Assembly: GCF_040096225.1 (NCBI RefSeq)
Contig: NZ_JBBMFC010000011.1
Span: 1 to 64,000, forward strand
Direction: 5' to 3'
Source: Hominiventricola aquisgranensis
Lineage (GTDB): Bacteria; Bacillota; Clostridia; Lachnospirales; Lachnospiraceae
DNA: 64,000 nucleotides
Positions 16,903-25,162 of this stretch are shown here, piece by piece. Position numbers and translations under genes: made by a program. Numbering within the stretch: position 1 is the first letter of the stretch; every line of letters begins with the position of its first letter. The notes under the pieces were generated by a model. That model was not told the DNA's origin, made no database searches, and saw only the letters and a list, made by a program, of their open reading frames with translations.

Positions 16903-17571
16903 CTATGGCTGTATGATCATGACATTCTGTACATTTTCATTATCTTCCAGTTTCTGTGCCACATCCTCCGGCAGTCTGCCATCAGATTCCACGATCGTAT
17001 AGGCGATCTCACCTTTTGCTTTTCGGAACAGACGCATAAATGCAATGTTGACTCCACGATCACTTAAAACCTTTGTAACATGAGCAACTACACCAGGCCG
17101 GTCCTTTTGGATCACGATCACAGCACTGTATTCGCCGGTAAAATCCACATCTACACCATTGATTCTGGAGATTCTTGCTTTTCCTCCACCTAGGGATTCT
17201 CCTCGGACAGTCATCTCCTGACCTGCTGCATTTACCATATGAATATCTACGGTATTTGGATGCACATCTGTCTCTTCTTCATTCGGAACAAAACAAAAGG
17301 CGATTCCCTTCTCTTCTGCAATTCGGAAAGAATCACGGATCCGCATGTCATCTGTATCAAATCCCATGATGCCACCCAGAAGTGCGCGGTCTGTTCCATG
17401 ACCGCGATAAGTCCTGGCAAAAGAACCATACAGAGTAAAGTCCACACGGACCAGTGGTCCGTTGATCATCTTCTGAGCCAGATAAGCAATTCTGGCAGCT
17501 CCGGCTGTATGTGAACTTGACGGTCCGATCATATTCGGACCTAATACATCAAACACGCTGATAAAAGACAT
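16903..17571 (-). CDS. sdaAB: L-serine dehydratase, beta subunit
   Basis: A 222-aa beta subunit. The N-terminal half carries SVFDVLGPNMIGPSSSHTAGA, with the serine-binding SSSHTAGA loop, and FARTYRGHGTDRALLGGIMG. The C-terminal part (about 145-222) is an ACT domain (AVIVIQKDRPGVVAHVTKVL), a common serine-sensing module. It forms the heterodimer with SdaAA, encoded 13 bp downstream. The symporter gene ends 1 bp upstream of its start, so it is tightly coupled. Confidence 0.95.
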   Translation of the reverse strand: MSFISVFDVLGPNMIGPSSSHTAGAARIAYLAQKMINGPLVRVDFTLYGSFARTYRGHGTDRALLGGIMGFDTDDMRIRDSFRIAEEKGIAFCFVPNEEETDVHPNTVDIHMVNAAGQEMTVRGESLGGGKARISRINGVDVDFTGEYSAVIVIQKDRPGVVAHVTKVLSDRGVNIAFMRLFRKAKGEIAYTIVESDGRLPEDVAQKLEDNENVQNVMIIQP

Positions 17572-17572
17572 C

Positions 17573-18781
17573 CTATGCCTCCTTTTTAATGAATCTCTCG
17601 TAAATGGTATTTACGATCACACCAATGGCATTATCACCTGATACATTGCAGGCTGTTCCAAAGGAATCCTGAGTAATGTAAAGAGCTACCATGATTGCGC
17701 AGATGGCTCCGTCCGGATCTCCTGCTTCTGCACCGAAGATCATATACAGGAACGGCAATGCAGTCATAATGGATCCACCCGGTGCTCCCGGAGAAGCTAC
17801 CATTGCCACACCAAGCGTCATGATAAATGGGATAACTGTTCCCAGACTGATCGGCAGCTGGTTCATCAGACATACAGCAGTCGCACAGGCTGTGATGGTG
17901 ATCATAGATCCTGCCATATGGATATTTGCGCAAAGCGGTACTACAAAGTTACGGATCTGCTCACAGACTCCATCATTCTTTGCACATTCCAGATTGACCG
18001 GAATAGTTGCAGCAGAAGACTGCGTTCCAAGAGCGGTGGTATATCCAGGAACCTGATTTTTGATCAGCTCAAACGGATTCTTTTTGCTCACTGCTCCGGC
18101 GATCACAAACTGAATCAGAATACAGATCAGATGCATAACAATTACTACCAGGAATACCTTCCACAAAATACTTAAGATTGCAAAGGTCTTACCAGATTTG
18201 GTCATATCTACGAAGGTTCCGCAGATGTACAGCGGAAGCAGCGGAATAATGACTGTATGGAGTACTTTGTCGATAATCTTGGAGAACTCAGCCATACCAT
18301 TGTACAGACTGTTTCCAATCTGTTTTCCTCTCATGGAAGACAGACAAAGTCCCAGGATAAATGCCAGTGCTACCGCAGACAGCGTATCCAGGATTGCCTG
18401 CAGAGAAATAGAAAAGTACGGGCTTAAAGATGCATCTGCAGTTGCAGCGATCTGATCCAGAGCATCTGCACTCATGAAGCTTGGAAACAGATTGATAGAT
18501 ACCAGGAACGATGCAGTACCTGCAATCAGTGTAGAACCATATGCAAGTGCTACGGTGATCAGCAGAAGTTTTCCTGCCCCCTGAGACAGATCTGCGATTC
18601 CCATAGTTACATAAGCCAGGATCATCAGTGGAATGACGAATTTCAGGAAGCTGCTGAATAATCCTGATAAAGTTACAACAATCCTGCAGATTTCCTCCGG
18701 CAGGAACTGTCCGATCAGAATACCAAGAATAATGGCAATGATCAATTTTGGCACAAGGCCGAGTTTCTTCTTTTCTTTCAT
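17573..18781 (-). CDS. Dicarboxylate/amino acid:cation symporter, probable serine uptake
   Basis: A 402-aa transporter of the DAACS (GltP/SstT) family. Signatures are GYTTALGTQSSAATIPVNLEC (shown in part; HP1 serine-rich loop), NIHMAGSMITITACATAVCL and GAPGGSIMTALPFL (HP2), and a C-terminal DNAIGVIVNTIYERF. Members cotransport Na+ with glutamate, aspartate, serine or threonine. Being directly upstream of the serine dehydratase genes, serine/threonine is the likely substrate. First gene of the operon, driven from a promoter facing that of the LysR gene. Confidence 0.88.
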   Translation of the reverse strand: MKEKKKLGLVPKLIIAIILGILIGQFLPEEICRIVVTLSGLFSSFLKFVIPLMILAYVTMGIADLSQGAGKLLLITVALAYGSTLIAGTASFLVSINLFPSFMSADALDQIAATADASLSPYFSISLQAILDTLSAVALAFILGLCLSSMRGKQIGNSLYNGMAEFSKIIDKVLHTVIIPLLPLYICGTFVDMTKSGKTFAILSILWKVFLVVIVMHLICILIQFVIAGAVSKKNPFELIKNQVPGYTTALGTQSSAATIPVNLECAKNDGVCEQIRNFVVPLCANIHMAGSMITITACATAVCLMNQLPISLGTVIPFIMTLGVAMVASPGAPGGSIMTALPFLYMIFGAEAGDPDGAICAIMVALYITQDSFGTACNVSGDNAIGVIVNTIYERFIKKEA

Positions 18782-18830
18782 TAGTATATCCCCTCCGATA
18801 ATTATTCACGCCCCATGTTTCAACTTAACA

Positions 18831-18878
18831 TTGACGTATCGACTGATAAATTATATCATTGGATTATACACGAATCAA
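18831..18878. promoter_or_regulatory. Overlapping face-to-face promoters of the serine operon and lysR
   Basis: Minus strand, toward the symporter: TTGATT (18873-18878), 17 bp, TATAAT (18850-18855). Plus strand, toward lysR: TTGACG (18831-18836), 17 bp, TATCAT (18854-18859). The two -10 boxes overlap, so polymerases would exclude each other, and a LysR dimer bound here could switch between them. Confidence 0.65.
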
Positions 18879-18934
18879 ATTCATAGTTTTAATGTATATA
18901 TTGAATTATTTTCATAATAAGAGAGGAATCATCC

Positions 18935-19822
18935 ATGGAATTTCGTCAGCTTAACACCTTTATCCAGGTGGCAAAATTTCAAAGTTTTTCAAAAGCCGCA
19001 GAGCATCTTGGATACTCACAGTCTGCTGTCACAGTACAGATCCGAATGCTGGAAAAAGAATTAAATACCCGATTATTTGACCGGATGGGGAAAAAAATTC
19101 TTCTAACTTCCCAAGGACAGGAATTTCTGGAATGTGCCAACACGATTTTATATGATGTTGAAAAAGCCAAATGTTCTATGGAGTCAGAGACAGCAGAACT
19201 GAAGAATCCTTTGCGGATCGGGACTATCGAATCCCTTTGTTTTTCCAAGCTTCCTTCCATTATTCATTATTTCCGTGAGCATTATCCGAAAGTGGAATTA
19301 CGGATCGTCACAGCCTCTCCGGAGGAACTGATCTCACAGATGGAACAAAATGAACTGGATCTCATCTACATACTAGATACTCCCCGATGGACCAAAGACT
19401 GGATCAAGGTTATGGAAATCCCGGAAGACATGATATTTGTCTGCTCTTCCCACGCAGCTTTTGTATCAGACAAAGAATTTTTGATTGCAGAACTGTTGGA
19501 TAAGCCTTTCTTTCTGACTGAGAAAGATGCCAATTATCGACAGGCATTTGATCAGGCACTTGCCCAGAAGTGCCTGGATTTGCACCCACATCTGGAAATC
19601 AGTAATACAGAATTCATCATTCATATGCTGGAGCAGAATGATGGTATCTCTCTTCTTCCATATTTTGCTGTGCAAAAAGAAGTTGAAGATGACCGTCTGG
19701 CAATTCTTCATGTAAATGATATCCAGATCACCATGTATCGGCAATTGCTGTATCACAAAAGCAAATTTCTGACAGAGGAGATGAAGAAATTTATCTATCT
19801 TGCAGAACTGGATTATACCTGA
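18935..19822 (+). CDS. LysR-family regulator of the serine operon
   Basis: A 295-aa LysR-type regulator. The N-terminal winged helix-turn-helix is clear (MEFRQLNTFIQVAKFQSFSK, then AAEHLGYSQSAVTVQIRMLE), followed by a linker helix and a periplasmic-binding-like effector domain from about residue 90 (LRIGTIESLCFSKLPSIIHYF shown in part). It is transcribed away from the symporter-sdaAB-sdaAA operon with overlapping promoters, the classic arrangement for LysR control of the divergent operon. The effector could be serine or a downstream product. AGAGAGG precedes the start. Confidence 0.93.
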   Translation: MEFRQLNTFIQVAKFQSFSKAAEHLGYSQSAVTVQIRMLEKELNTRLFDRMGKKILLTSQGQEFLECANTILYDVEKAKCSMESETAELKNPLRIGTIESLCFSKLPSIIHYFREHYPKVELRIVTASPEELISQMEQNELDLIYILDTPRWTKDWIKVMEIPEDMIFVCSSHAAFVSDKEFLIAELLDKPFFLTEKDANYRQAFDQALAQKCLDLHPHLEISNTEFIIHMLEQNDGISLLPYFAVQKEVEDDRLAILHVNDIQITMYRQLLYHKSKFLTEEMKKFIYLAELDYT

Positions 19823-19838
19823 TTATTTGCAACACGAA

Positions 19839-19880
19839 AAATGGCTGCTTTCTCAGACATTCCTGTGAAAACAGCCATTT
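19839..19880. terminator. Shared terminator of lysR and the NUDIX operon
   Basis: AAATGGCTG (19839-19847) pairs with CAGCCATTT (19872-19880). It has A-rich sequence on the left and T-rich on the right, and lies between two convergent genes, so it probably works in both directions. Confidence 0.75.
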
Positions 19881-19901
19881 CTTTATCTATTTCCTTATCG
19901 T

Positions 19902-20528
19902 TTATTCATTATGAAGAAAATAAAACGGATCTTCCTCTGTGTGATGCAGGAAATGCATCAGCAGATAAGCACAGTTGATGGAAAGTTTTTCCTCCTTCAG
20001 TATCCGGCGGACCTCCGTTCTGTCTGCCAGGACCACTTCGATCTCTTCATTGTCTTCAAGACCTTCTCTGGACACCTGTCCAGTGGAGCAGCCGTACACA
20101 GTAGCCACCGATTCATCGGTCATTCCGATCGAACTGAATAAGGGCTTGCAGAACATCTCATCTGCTTTCAACGGAACAAAATCAAGTCCGGTCTCTTCCT
20201 TCATCTCGCGAATGCCGGCCTGTGCAGGATCTTCGCCTTTATCTACCAGGCCGGCCGGAAATTCGTATACAAAATCGTCGATAGAAAAACGGTACTGGCG
20301 AACCAGAACTACATGATCCTTTTTTTCTCCATAGAGAGAATAGATGATCACGCCGTCCGGCTTGTTTTCCCGGGTCTTCATCTTCAGTTCTTCCATGGAC
20401 ATTGCACGGGATGCGATGTGATATACACCATGGCCACCCACTTTATTTTCATACTGAAGATCATACATATTCAGGAACTTATTCTCTGTGGTTTTTTCTA
20501 CCGACAGAACCCGATCATGTCCTTGCAT
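19902..20528 (-). CDS. NUDIX hydrolase, ADP-ribose pyrophosphatase type
   Basis: A 208-aa NUDIX protein. The Nudix box is intact around residues 105-127: GLVDKGEDPAQAG followed by IREMKEETGLDF, which holds the metal-binding REMKEE glutamates. The preceding VRQYRFSIDDFVYEFPAG is typical of ADP-ribose or sugar-nucleotide pyrophosphatases (NudF-like). It starts 3 bp after rsfS, so it is the distal gene of the obgE-yhbY-nadD-yqeK-rsfS cluster. Confidence 0.88.
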   Translation of the reverse strand: MQGHDRVLSVEKTTENKFLNMYDLQYENKVGGHGVYHIASRAMSMEELKMKTRENKPDGVIIYSLYGEKKDHVVLVRQYRFSIDDFVYEFPAGLVDKGEDPAQAGIREMKEETGLDFVPLKADEMFCKPLFSSIGMTDESVATVYGCSTGQVSREGLEDNEEIEVVLADRTEVRRILKEEKLSINCAYLLMHFLHHTEEDPFYFLHNE

Positions 20529-20531
20529 GGT

Positions 20532-20894
20532 TTATGCCTCCAGATCTGCTTTCTCTACCAGGCTTCCATCTCTCCAGATTCTCTCAAGATCATAGAACAG
20601 TCGGTTCTCTTCATCAAAAATATGAACAATAATATCCTGGTAATCCATCAGGATCCAATTAGCGGTCTGATATCCTTCCACCTGTTTTGCTTCATATCCT
20701 GCCTTGTACAGCTTCTCCTGTGCCTCATCAGCCATAGCCTGTACCTGGTTGCGGTTGCTTCCGGAGGCAATGATAAAATAATCTGCCAATACAGAAACAC
20801 CTGAAATATCCAGGATCTTGATATCTTTTGCTTTTTTCTCTTCTAATGCTGCGACAGCGATCTTTGCCATCTCTTTAGAATTCTTTTCTACCAT
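20532..20894 (-). CDS. rsfS: Ribosome silencing factor RsfS
   Basis: A 120-aa RsfS/Iojap protein that binds L14 and blocks subunit joining under starvation. Signatures are KDIKILDISGVSVLADYFIIASG, RNQVQAMADEAQEKL, and VEGYQTANWILMDYQDIIVHIFDEENRLFYDLERIW (parts of the family core). The length is normal. It sits 12 bp after yqeK, the standard Firmicute neighbour. Confidence 0.95.
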   Translation of the reverse strand: MVEKNSKEMAKIAVAALEEKKAKDIKILDISGVSVLADYFIIASGSNRNQVQAMADEAQEKLYKAGYEAKQVEGYQTANWILMDYQDIIVHIFDEENRLFYDLERIWRDGSLVEKADLEA

Positions 20895-20906
20895 ATAATC
20901 CTCCTA

Positions 20907-21488
20907 TCAGCCCTTGATCTGTGCTTTATAGTACTCATAGGTCTCTCTGGTCATGGAGTCCACCTCTTCCGGTGAATCTCCCAGATAACCCAACGTATCT
21001 TCCAGTATCTTCAGAAGTGCCAGATCCAGATCCATAAAAGCAAGTTTACGGATCTCCTTCAGATTCGGAGCTTTGTCTCTGCGAGGCTCAATATAATCTG
21101 CCACATAGACGATCTTCTCCAACAGGTTCATGTTCGGCTTTCCAGTGGTATGCCAGCGAATGGCTCCCAGCACTTCTTCATCATCAATATCATATTTTAC
21201 TTTTGCCAGCATGGCTCCAACCTTCGCATGAAGCATGAACGGATTGTTCCGCTCCAGTTCAGTGATCTCCAGCCCATTCTTCTCCGCCAGCTTCAATTTC
21301 TTTGCATTTGGTATACATTTTGCACAGTCATGCATCAATCCTGCCAGCATGGCACGCTCCATGTCATACTCATAACGCATCGCCAGTGCAGCACTGGTAT
21401 ACATGACGCCCAGGGTATGCTCATATCGGCTGTCGTCCATCTCACGTTTCAGATCCTTTTTCAGGTCCTTAATACAAATTGCGTCCAT
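20907..21488 (-). CDS. yqeK: YqeK-type HD-domain Ap4A hydrolase
   Basis: A 193-aa HD-domain protein of the YqeK family, symmetrical diadenosine tetraphosphate hydrolases. Metal ligands are visible: H in YEHTLGVMYTSAAL, HD in AGLMHDCAK, H in HAKVGAMLAK, and IRWHTTG plus VYVADYIEPRRD further on. The longer frame to 21524 would overlap nadD; the ATG at 21488 has GGAAGGAG 8 bp upstream and is chosen. It lies between nadD and rsfS as in other Firmicutes. Confidence 0.92.
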   Translation of the reverse strand: MDAICIKDLKKDLKREMDDSRYEHTLGVMYTSAALAMRYEYDMERAMLAGLMHDCAKCIPNAKKLKLAEKNGLEITELERNNPFMLHAKVGAMLAKVKYDIDDEEVLGAIRWHTTGKPNMNLLEKIVYVADYIEPRRDKAPNLKEIRKLAFMDLDLALLKILEDTLGYLGDSPEEVDSMTRETYEYYKAQIKG

Positions 21489-21510
21489 GAAAACACTCCT
21501 TCCTACGTCC

Positions 21511-22125
21511 TTATCCCTTTTCATACAGATGATGGCTGCGGATATACGCTTCCACTTCTGCAGGAAGCATCTGAGAAATATCCTCTCCTCCGGCGATCCT
21601 TCCGCGAATATCGGCTGAGGCGATCTCCATATCCGGCGTATTCAGAATTCGGATGTCAGCATCATATTTTTCTTTCAACATTCTGATCTGCTGCTGAATC
21701 TCTTCCAGCCGACAATGATCTCTGGCAGCCGCCAGAAGGATACATTCCTGACTGATGATTCCAGGTTCTCTCCAGTCTTCAAAATCAAACAGGGAATCTG
21801 CCCCCATGATAAAATAAAACTGTACCTCCGGATACATTCTGTTAAGCGTTAACAGTGTCTGAAAGGTGTAATGGTACGCATCTTTCGATTGTTCCAGATC
21901 ACATACCTTCACATAAGACAATCCCTTCACTGCCAGCCTGAGCATATCCAGCCGCATATTCACATCTGCTTTTGAGTGATCTCTCTTATGAGGTGGATTC
22001 CCGTTCGGGAGCATCCACACTTCATCCAGCGAAAACTGCCGGTATGCCTGCTGTGCCAATGCAAGATGTGCATTATGCACCGGGTCAAAAGTTCCACCCA
22101 TCAGTCCGATCTTCCGTTTTGCCAT
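21511..22125 (-). CDS. nadD: Nicotinate-nucleotide adenylyltransferase
   Basis: A 204-aa enzyme that makes deamido-NAD from nicotinate mononucleotide and ATP. The nucleotidyltransferase motif GGTFDPVHNAHLALA (T/H-x-G-H region) is at residues 10-24. PNGNPPHKRDHS and the C-terminal ASADIRGRIAGGEDISQMLP, with the ISSTxIR-like loop, are characteristic. It is followed by yqeK and preceded by yhbY. Confidence 0.95.
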   Translation of the reverse strand: MAKRKIGLMGGTFDPVHNAHLALAQQAYRQFSLDEVWMLPNGNPPHKRDHSKADVNMRLDMLRLAVKGLSYVKVCDLEQSKDAYHYTFQTLLTLNRMYPEVQFYFIMGADSLFDFEDWREPGIISQECILLAAARDHCRLEEIQQQIRMLKEKYDADIRILNTPDMEIASADIRGRIAGGEDISQMLPAEVEAYIRSHHLYEKG

Positions 22126-22159
22126 AGATCTGTTACTCCATGATTCCTGTATATTTCAA

Positions 22160-22453
22160 TTAACGAGGCAATTCGATCTTCTTCTTTTCGTCCTTGCCCT
22201 CTTTATACAGTACGATTTTTTTGCCGATTACCTGTACAACCTGAGAACGGGTACGCTCACCTACCAGCGCTGCCAGTTCCTTCGGATCGTCCATACAGTT
22301 CTGCAGAACACTGATCTTGATCAGCTCTCTGGCTTCCAGTGCCTCTGCAATTGCTTTTGTATTTTCCGGTGTCAGACTGTTTTTACCAATCTGGAAGATC
22401 GGCTCCATAGTCTGCGCCAGTCCTTTTAAATATGCTCTCTGCTTACTTGTCAT
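22160..22453 (-). CDS. yhbY: YhbY-family ribosome assembly RNA-binding protein
   Basis: A 97-aa CRM-domain protein. It starts MTSKQRAYLKGLAQTMEPIF and has the IGKNSLTPE and GxxG-like VGERTRSQVVQVIGKKIVLY elements of the family. It associates with pre-50S particles. It is 10 bp downstream of obgE, whose product also acts in large-subunit assembly. Confidence 0.93.
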   Translation of the reverse strand: MTSKQRAYLKGLAQTMEPIFQIGKNSLTPENTKAIAEALEARELIKISVLQNCMDDPKELAALVGERTRSQVVQVIGKKIVLYKEGKDEKKKIELPR

Positions 22454-22463
22454 TGTATTTCCT

Positions 22464-23753
22464 CTATTTATAATACGTAAAGTGAAGTCCGTACATCCTT
22501 ACGGTATCACCTTCCTCAATGCCTGCCTGTTCCAGTTCCTCCAGGATGCCAGTATCTTTCAGGAATCTCTGGAAGAAAGCAAATCCTTTCTCAGATTCCA
22601 GATTGGTATATCCAAGCATCTTCTCGATCCGCGGTCCTTCCACAATAAAAGTATTGGCTTCTTCTTCGGATCTTGCCACAGTATATGGAAGATCTTCGCG
22701 CACAAACATATCTTCCGGGAAAAATTCCTGTTCAAATACAACCGGCTTATCATCCATCGTATCCAGAAGACTTTTCACATGATACATCAGTTCCTTCAAT
22801 CCCTGACCGGTAACCGCAGAGATTGGAAATACTTTGATGCCTTCCGGCTCAAACTCCTGACGGATCTTTTCCACCGGATCATTTTCCTTATCCCAGATCG
22901 CATCGATCTTATTTGCCGCAATCACCTGCGGTCTTGCAGCAATCTCTGGATTGTATGCATTTAACTCCTTATTGATGGCATGAATATCTGCGATTGGATC
23001 ACGTCCCTCTACAGATGCCGCATCCACCATATGGATAATGACTTTTGTACGTTCAATATGACGCAGGAAATCAAGGCCCAGGCCGACTCCCTCGGAAGCA
23101 CCCTCGATCAGTCCCGGAATATCTGCGATCACGAATCCATCTCCATCCAGATCTACCACACCCAGGTTCGGACTTAAAGTTGTAAAATGGTAGTTGGCAA
23201 TCTTCGGCTGTGCGTTGGTCACACGGGATAACAGAGTGGATTTTCCAACATTCGGGAATCCTACCAGTCCCACATCTGCGATCACTTTCAGCTCCAGCAT
23301 GACTTCCAGTTCCTGACATGGTTGTCCAGGCTTGGCATATTTCGGTGCCTGCATGGTAGCTGTCGCAAAATGCTGATTGCCGATTCCGCCACGTCCGCCT
23401 TTCAGAATGATCTGACGACGGTTCTCTCCGGACATGTCTGCGATCACTTTTCCGCTCTCCGCATCTTTGATCACGGTTCCTTCCGGAACTTTCAGCACGA
23501 TATCCGCACCACTTTTGCCATGACAGTTCCGCTTACCGCCTTCCTGTCCATCCTGTGCCGCATATTTACGCTTATGACGGTAATCGGTCAGGGTATTCAG
23601 TCCTTCATCCACTTCAAAGATCACATCGCCGCCATTACCACCGTCTCCGCCGTCGGGTCCACCATCCGGCACAAACAGCTCTCTTCGGAAGCTTACATGA
23701 CCATCGCCGCCCTTACCTGAGCGGATATATATCTTTGCTCTGTCTGCAAACAT
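22464..23753 (-). CDS. obgE: Obg-family GTPase
   Basis: A 429-aa GTPase essential for 50S maturation and stress signalling. The glycine-rich OBG domain is N-terminal (GGDGHVSFRREL, GGPDGGDGGNGGDV). The G domain has the P-loop GFPNVGKSTLLS, switch II DIPGLIEGASEG and NKID. A C-terminal OCT domain begins near residue 345 (FVREDLPYTVARSEEEANTF). It begins about 100 bp downstream of rpmA, separated from it by a terminator-like hairpin. Confidence 0.96.
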   Translation of the reverse strand: MFADRAKIYIRSGKGGDGHVSFRRELFVPDGGPDGGDGGNGGDVIFEVDEGLNTLTDYRHKRKYAAQDGQEGGKRNCHGKSGADIVLKVPEGTVIKDAESGKVIADMSGENRRQIILKGGRGGIGNQHFATATMQAPKYAKPGQPCQELEVMLELKVIADVGLVGFPNVGKSTLLSRVTNAQPKIANYHFTTLSPNLGVVDLDGDGFVIADIPGLIEGASEGVGLGLDFLRHIERTKVIIHMVDAASVEGRDPIADIHAINKELNAYNPEIAARPQVIAANKIDAIWDKENDPVEKIRQEFEPEGIKVFPISAVTGQGLKELMYHVKSLLDTMDDKPVVFEQEFFPEDMFVREDLPYTVARSEEEANTFIVEGPRIEKMLGYTNLESEKGFAFFQRFLKDTGILEELEQAGIEEGDTVRMYGLHFTYYK

Positions 23754-23801
23754 GTATTGTCTCCTCTTATTCGTTCATTCAATTCAGGTTGCACATGTGA
23801 T

Positions 23802-23836
23802 AAAAAAGGGCTCCAAATCTTGCCGACTTGAAGCCC
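23802..23836 (-). terminator. Terminator or attenuator between rpmA and obgE
   Basis: On the minus strand a stem formed by 23832-23836 and 23808-23812 (with one more imperfect pair) is followed by TTTTTT. It should end most rplU-rpmA transcripts before obgE. Confidence 0.6.
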
Positions 23837-23851
23837 TGTTGAGAATGCGGA

Positions 23852-24139
23852 TTATTCAGCTACTACCGGAACGATAGAAACCTGTTTTTTGTCTCTTCCT
23901 TTTCTCTCGAAGCGAACAACACCATCCACCAAAGCGAACAGAGTATCATCGCCGCCGCGTCCTACATTCACGCCCGGATGGATCTTGGTTCCGCGCTGTC
24001 TGTAAAGGATATTTCCGGCTTTCACAAACTGGCCGTCAGCTCTCTTGGCACCCAGTCTCTTGGACTCGGAATCTCTGCCGTTCTTAGTAGAACCGACTCC
24101 CTTCTTATGTGCGAACATCTGAAGGTTCATATTCAACAT
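23852..24139 (-). CDS. rpmA: 50S ribosomal protein L27
   Basis: A 95-aa L27 with the Firmicute N-terminal extension MLNMNLQMF before AHKKGVGSTKNGRDSESK. Known L27 precursors of this type are cleaved after the Phe by the cysteine protease Prp; the mature tail reaches the peptidyl-transferase centre. A prp gene normally lies near rplU-rpmA, but here it is 4.3 kb away at 28411-28734. GGAGGTGTAGACCT precedes the start. Confidence 0.97.
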   Translation of the reverse strand: MLNMNLQMFAHKKGVGSTKNGRDSESKRLGAKRADGQFVKAGNILYRQRGTKIHPGVNVGRGGDDTLFALVDGVVRFERKGRDKKQVSIVPVVAE

Positions 24140-24189
24140 AGGTCTACACCTCCTGTAAATCTCATAGTCAATAGATACGATAAGTAAAA

Positions 24190-24498
24190 TTATTTGTTGA
24201 TCTTTTCGATCTTCACAGCGGTATACTGCTGTCTGTGACCATTTTTCTTATGATACCCAGTTTTTCTCTTGTACTTGTAAACGATGACTTTTCTAGCTTT
24301 TCCATCACCGATCACAGATGCTTCTACGGTAGCACCCTCGACTACCGGAGTACCTACGGTAAGAGCGTCATCACATACTGCAAGAACCTGGTCAAATACG
24401 TAGTTGGAACCAGCCTCAGCGCCCAGCTTCTCAACTTTGATCACATCGCCCTCAGATACTTTATACTGTTTACCACCTGTTGCAATAATCGCGTACAT
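24190..24498 (-). CDS. rplU: 50S ribosomal protein L21
   Basis: A 102-aa L21: MYAIIATGGKQYKVSEGDVI (start), DQVLAVCDDALTVGTP, and the basic C-terminus YKRKTGYHKKNGHRQQYT. It is a normal-length protein binding 23S rRNA. First gene of the rplU-rpmA unit, with its own strong promoter and a structured leader. The gap to rpmA is only 50 bp and holds no prp gene. Confidence 0.97.
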   Translation of the reverse strand: MYAIIATGGKQYKVSEGDVIKVEKLGAEAGSNYVFDQVLAVCDDALTVGTPVVEGATVEASVIGDGKARKVIVYKYKRKTGYHKKNGHRQQYTAVKIEKINK

Positions 24499-24609
24499 AT
24501 GGCACCTCCTGAATATTTACTCGCCAGCTACGGTGCTGCCTTACGGCAAACTTATAACCTCACTGCGCGGCATCTATTGAATATTATCATAGAAACCGAC
24601 AGGTGTCAA
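24499..24609 (-). promoter_or_regulatory. Strong rplU promoter and structured leader
   Basis: On the minus strand TTGACA (24604-24609), a 17-bp spacer and TAATAT (24581-24586): close to consensus. The roughly 75-nt leader contains GCCGTAAGGC (stem-loop) and GCACCGTAGC/GGCGAG elements before GGAGGTGC. Firmicute L21 operons often carry an autoregulatory L21 leader RNA here. I could not confirm a match to that family by eye. Confidence 0.65.
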
Positions 24610-24643
24610 CTGGTTTTTGAAATTATTTTTTCAGAAATTCGGT

Positions 24644-25162
24644 TCAACCAATCAATTTGTATTCCTGGGCAAGTTCCTCATTCAGTACTGCTACCTCTAT
24701 ATTCCAGATCTTCCGAAGCGGAAGCAACCGAGCTTTCAACTCCGCCAACGGACCTGCCAGCCATGATATCTCTGCATTTTTCACAACCAATACAAATTTC
24801 AGTCGAATCTCTTTCATACCATCTTCCATCAGTAAAGCTTCACCCACTTCAGATGTATCCTGATATCTATGCAAAACAGAGGCCAGATAAATCTGCAAAG
24901 AAGCAACAAATTTTTCAGTTACAGAAGAATAATATTCTTCAAATTTATCTTCCTTTTCTTCTGACTCATCTCGATTGGCCGCATTGGGACATCGTGTCTT
25001 TGCTTCCAAAAATACAATACTGTTTTCGCTGTATTTCAAAATGAATTCGACTGTTTTTATTCCGGTACCAAGATCTTTGTATATTCTTGATTCCTCGATA
25101 TGAAACAGATTCTTTTCATCGAATGGTCCGAAATCCATCTCTGATTCCGTTATAACTTTCAC
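24644..25162 (-). CDS. ExK-motif protein, putative nuclease partner of the ATPase
   Basis: A 172-aa soluble protein with no assigned name. The pattern VEFILKYSENSIVFLEAKTRC (about residues 38-58, shown in full as the key part) has a strand ending in Glu-x-Lys, as in the PD-(D/E)XK nuclease core, with an upstream acidic helix. The rest is alpha/beta with a Lys/Glu-rich stretch (DESEEKEDKFEEYY). The start overlaps the ATPase stop by 4 bp (ATGA), so the two are translationally coupled. The nuclease call is inference from one motif and from context; an inert immunity or specificity subunit is possible. Confidence 0.6.
   Translation of the reverse strand: MKVITESEMDFGPFDEKNLFHIEESRIYKDLGTGIKTVEFILKYSENSIVFLEAKTRCPNAANRDESEEKEDKFEEYYSSVTEKFVASLQIYLASVLHRYQDTSEVGEALLMEDGMKEIRLKFVLVVKNAEISWLAGPLAELKARLLPLRKIWNIEVAVLNEELAQEYKLIG

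Noticed and set aside
24235..25044. 269-codon plus-strand frame
   Set aside because: It runs antisense through rplU, its promoter and the ExK gene; no motif and no ribosome binding site.
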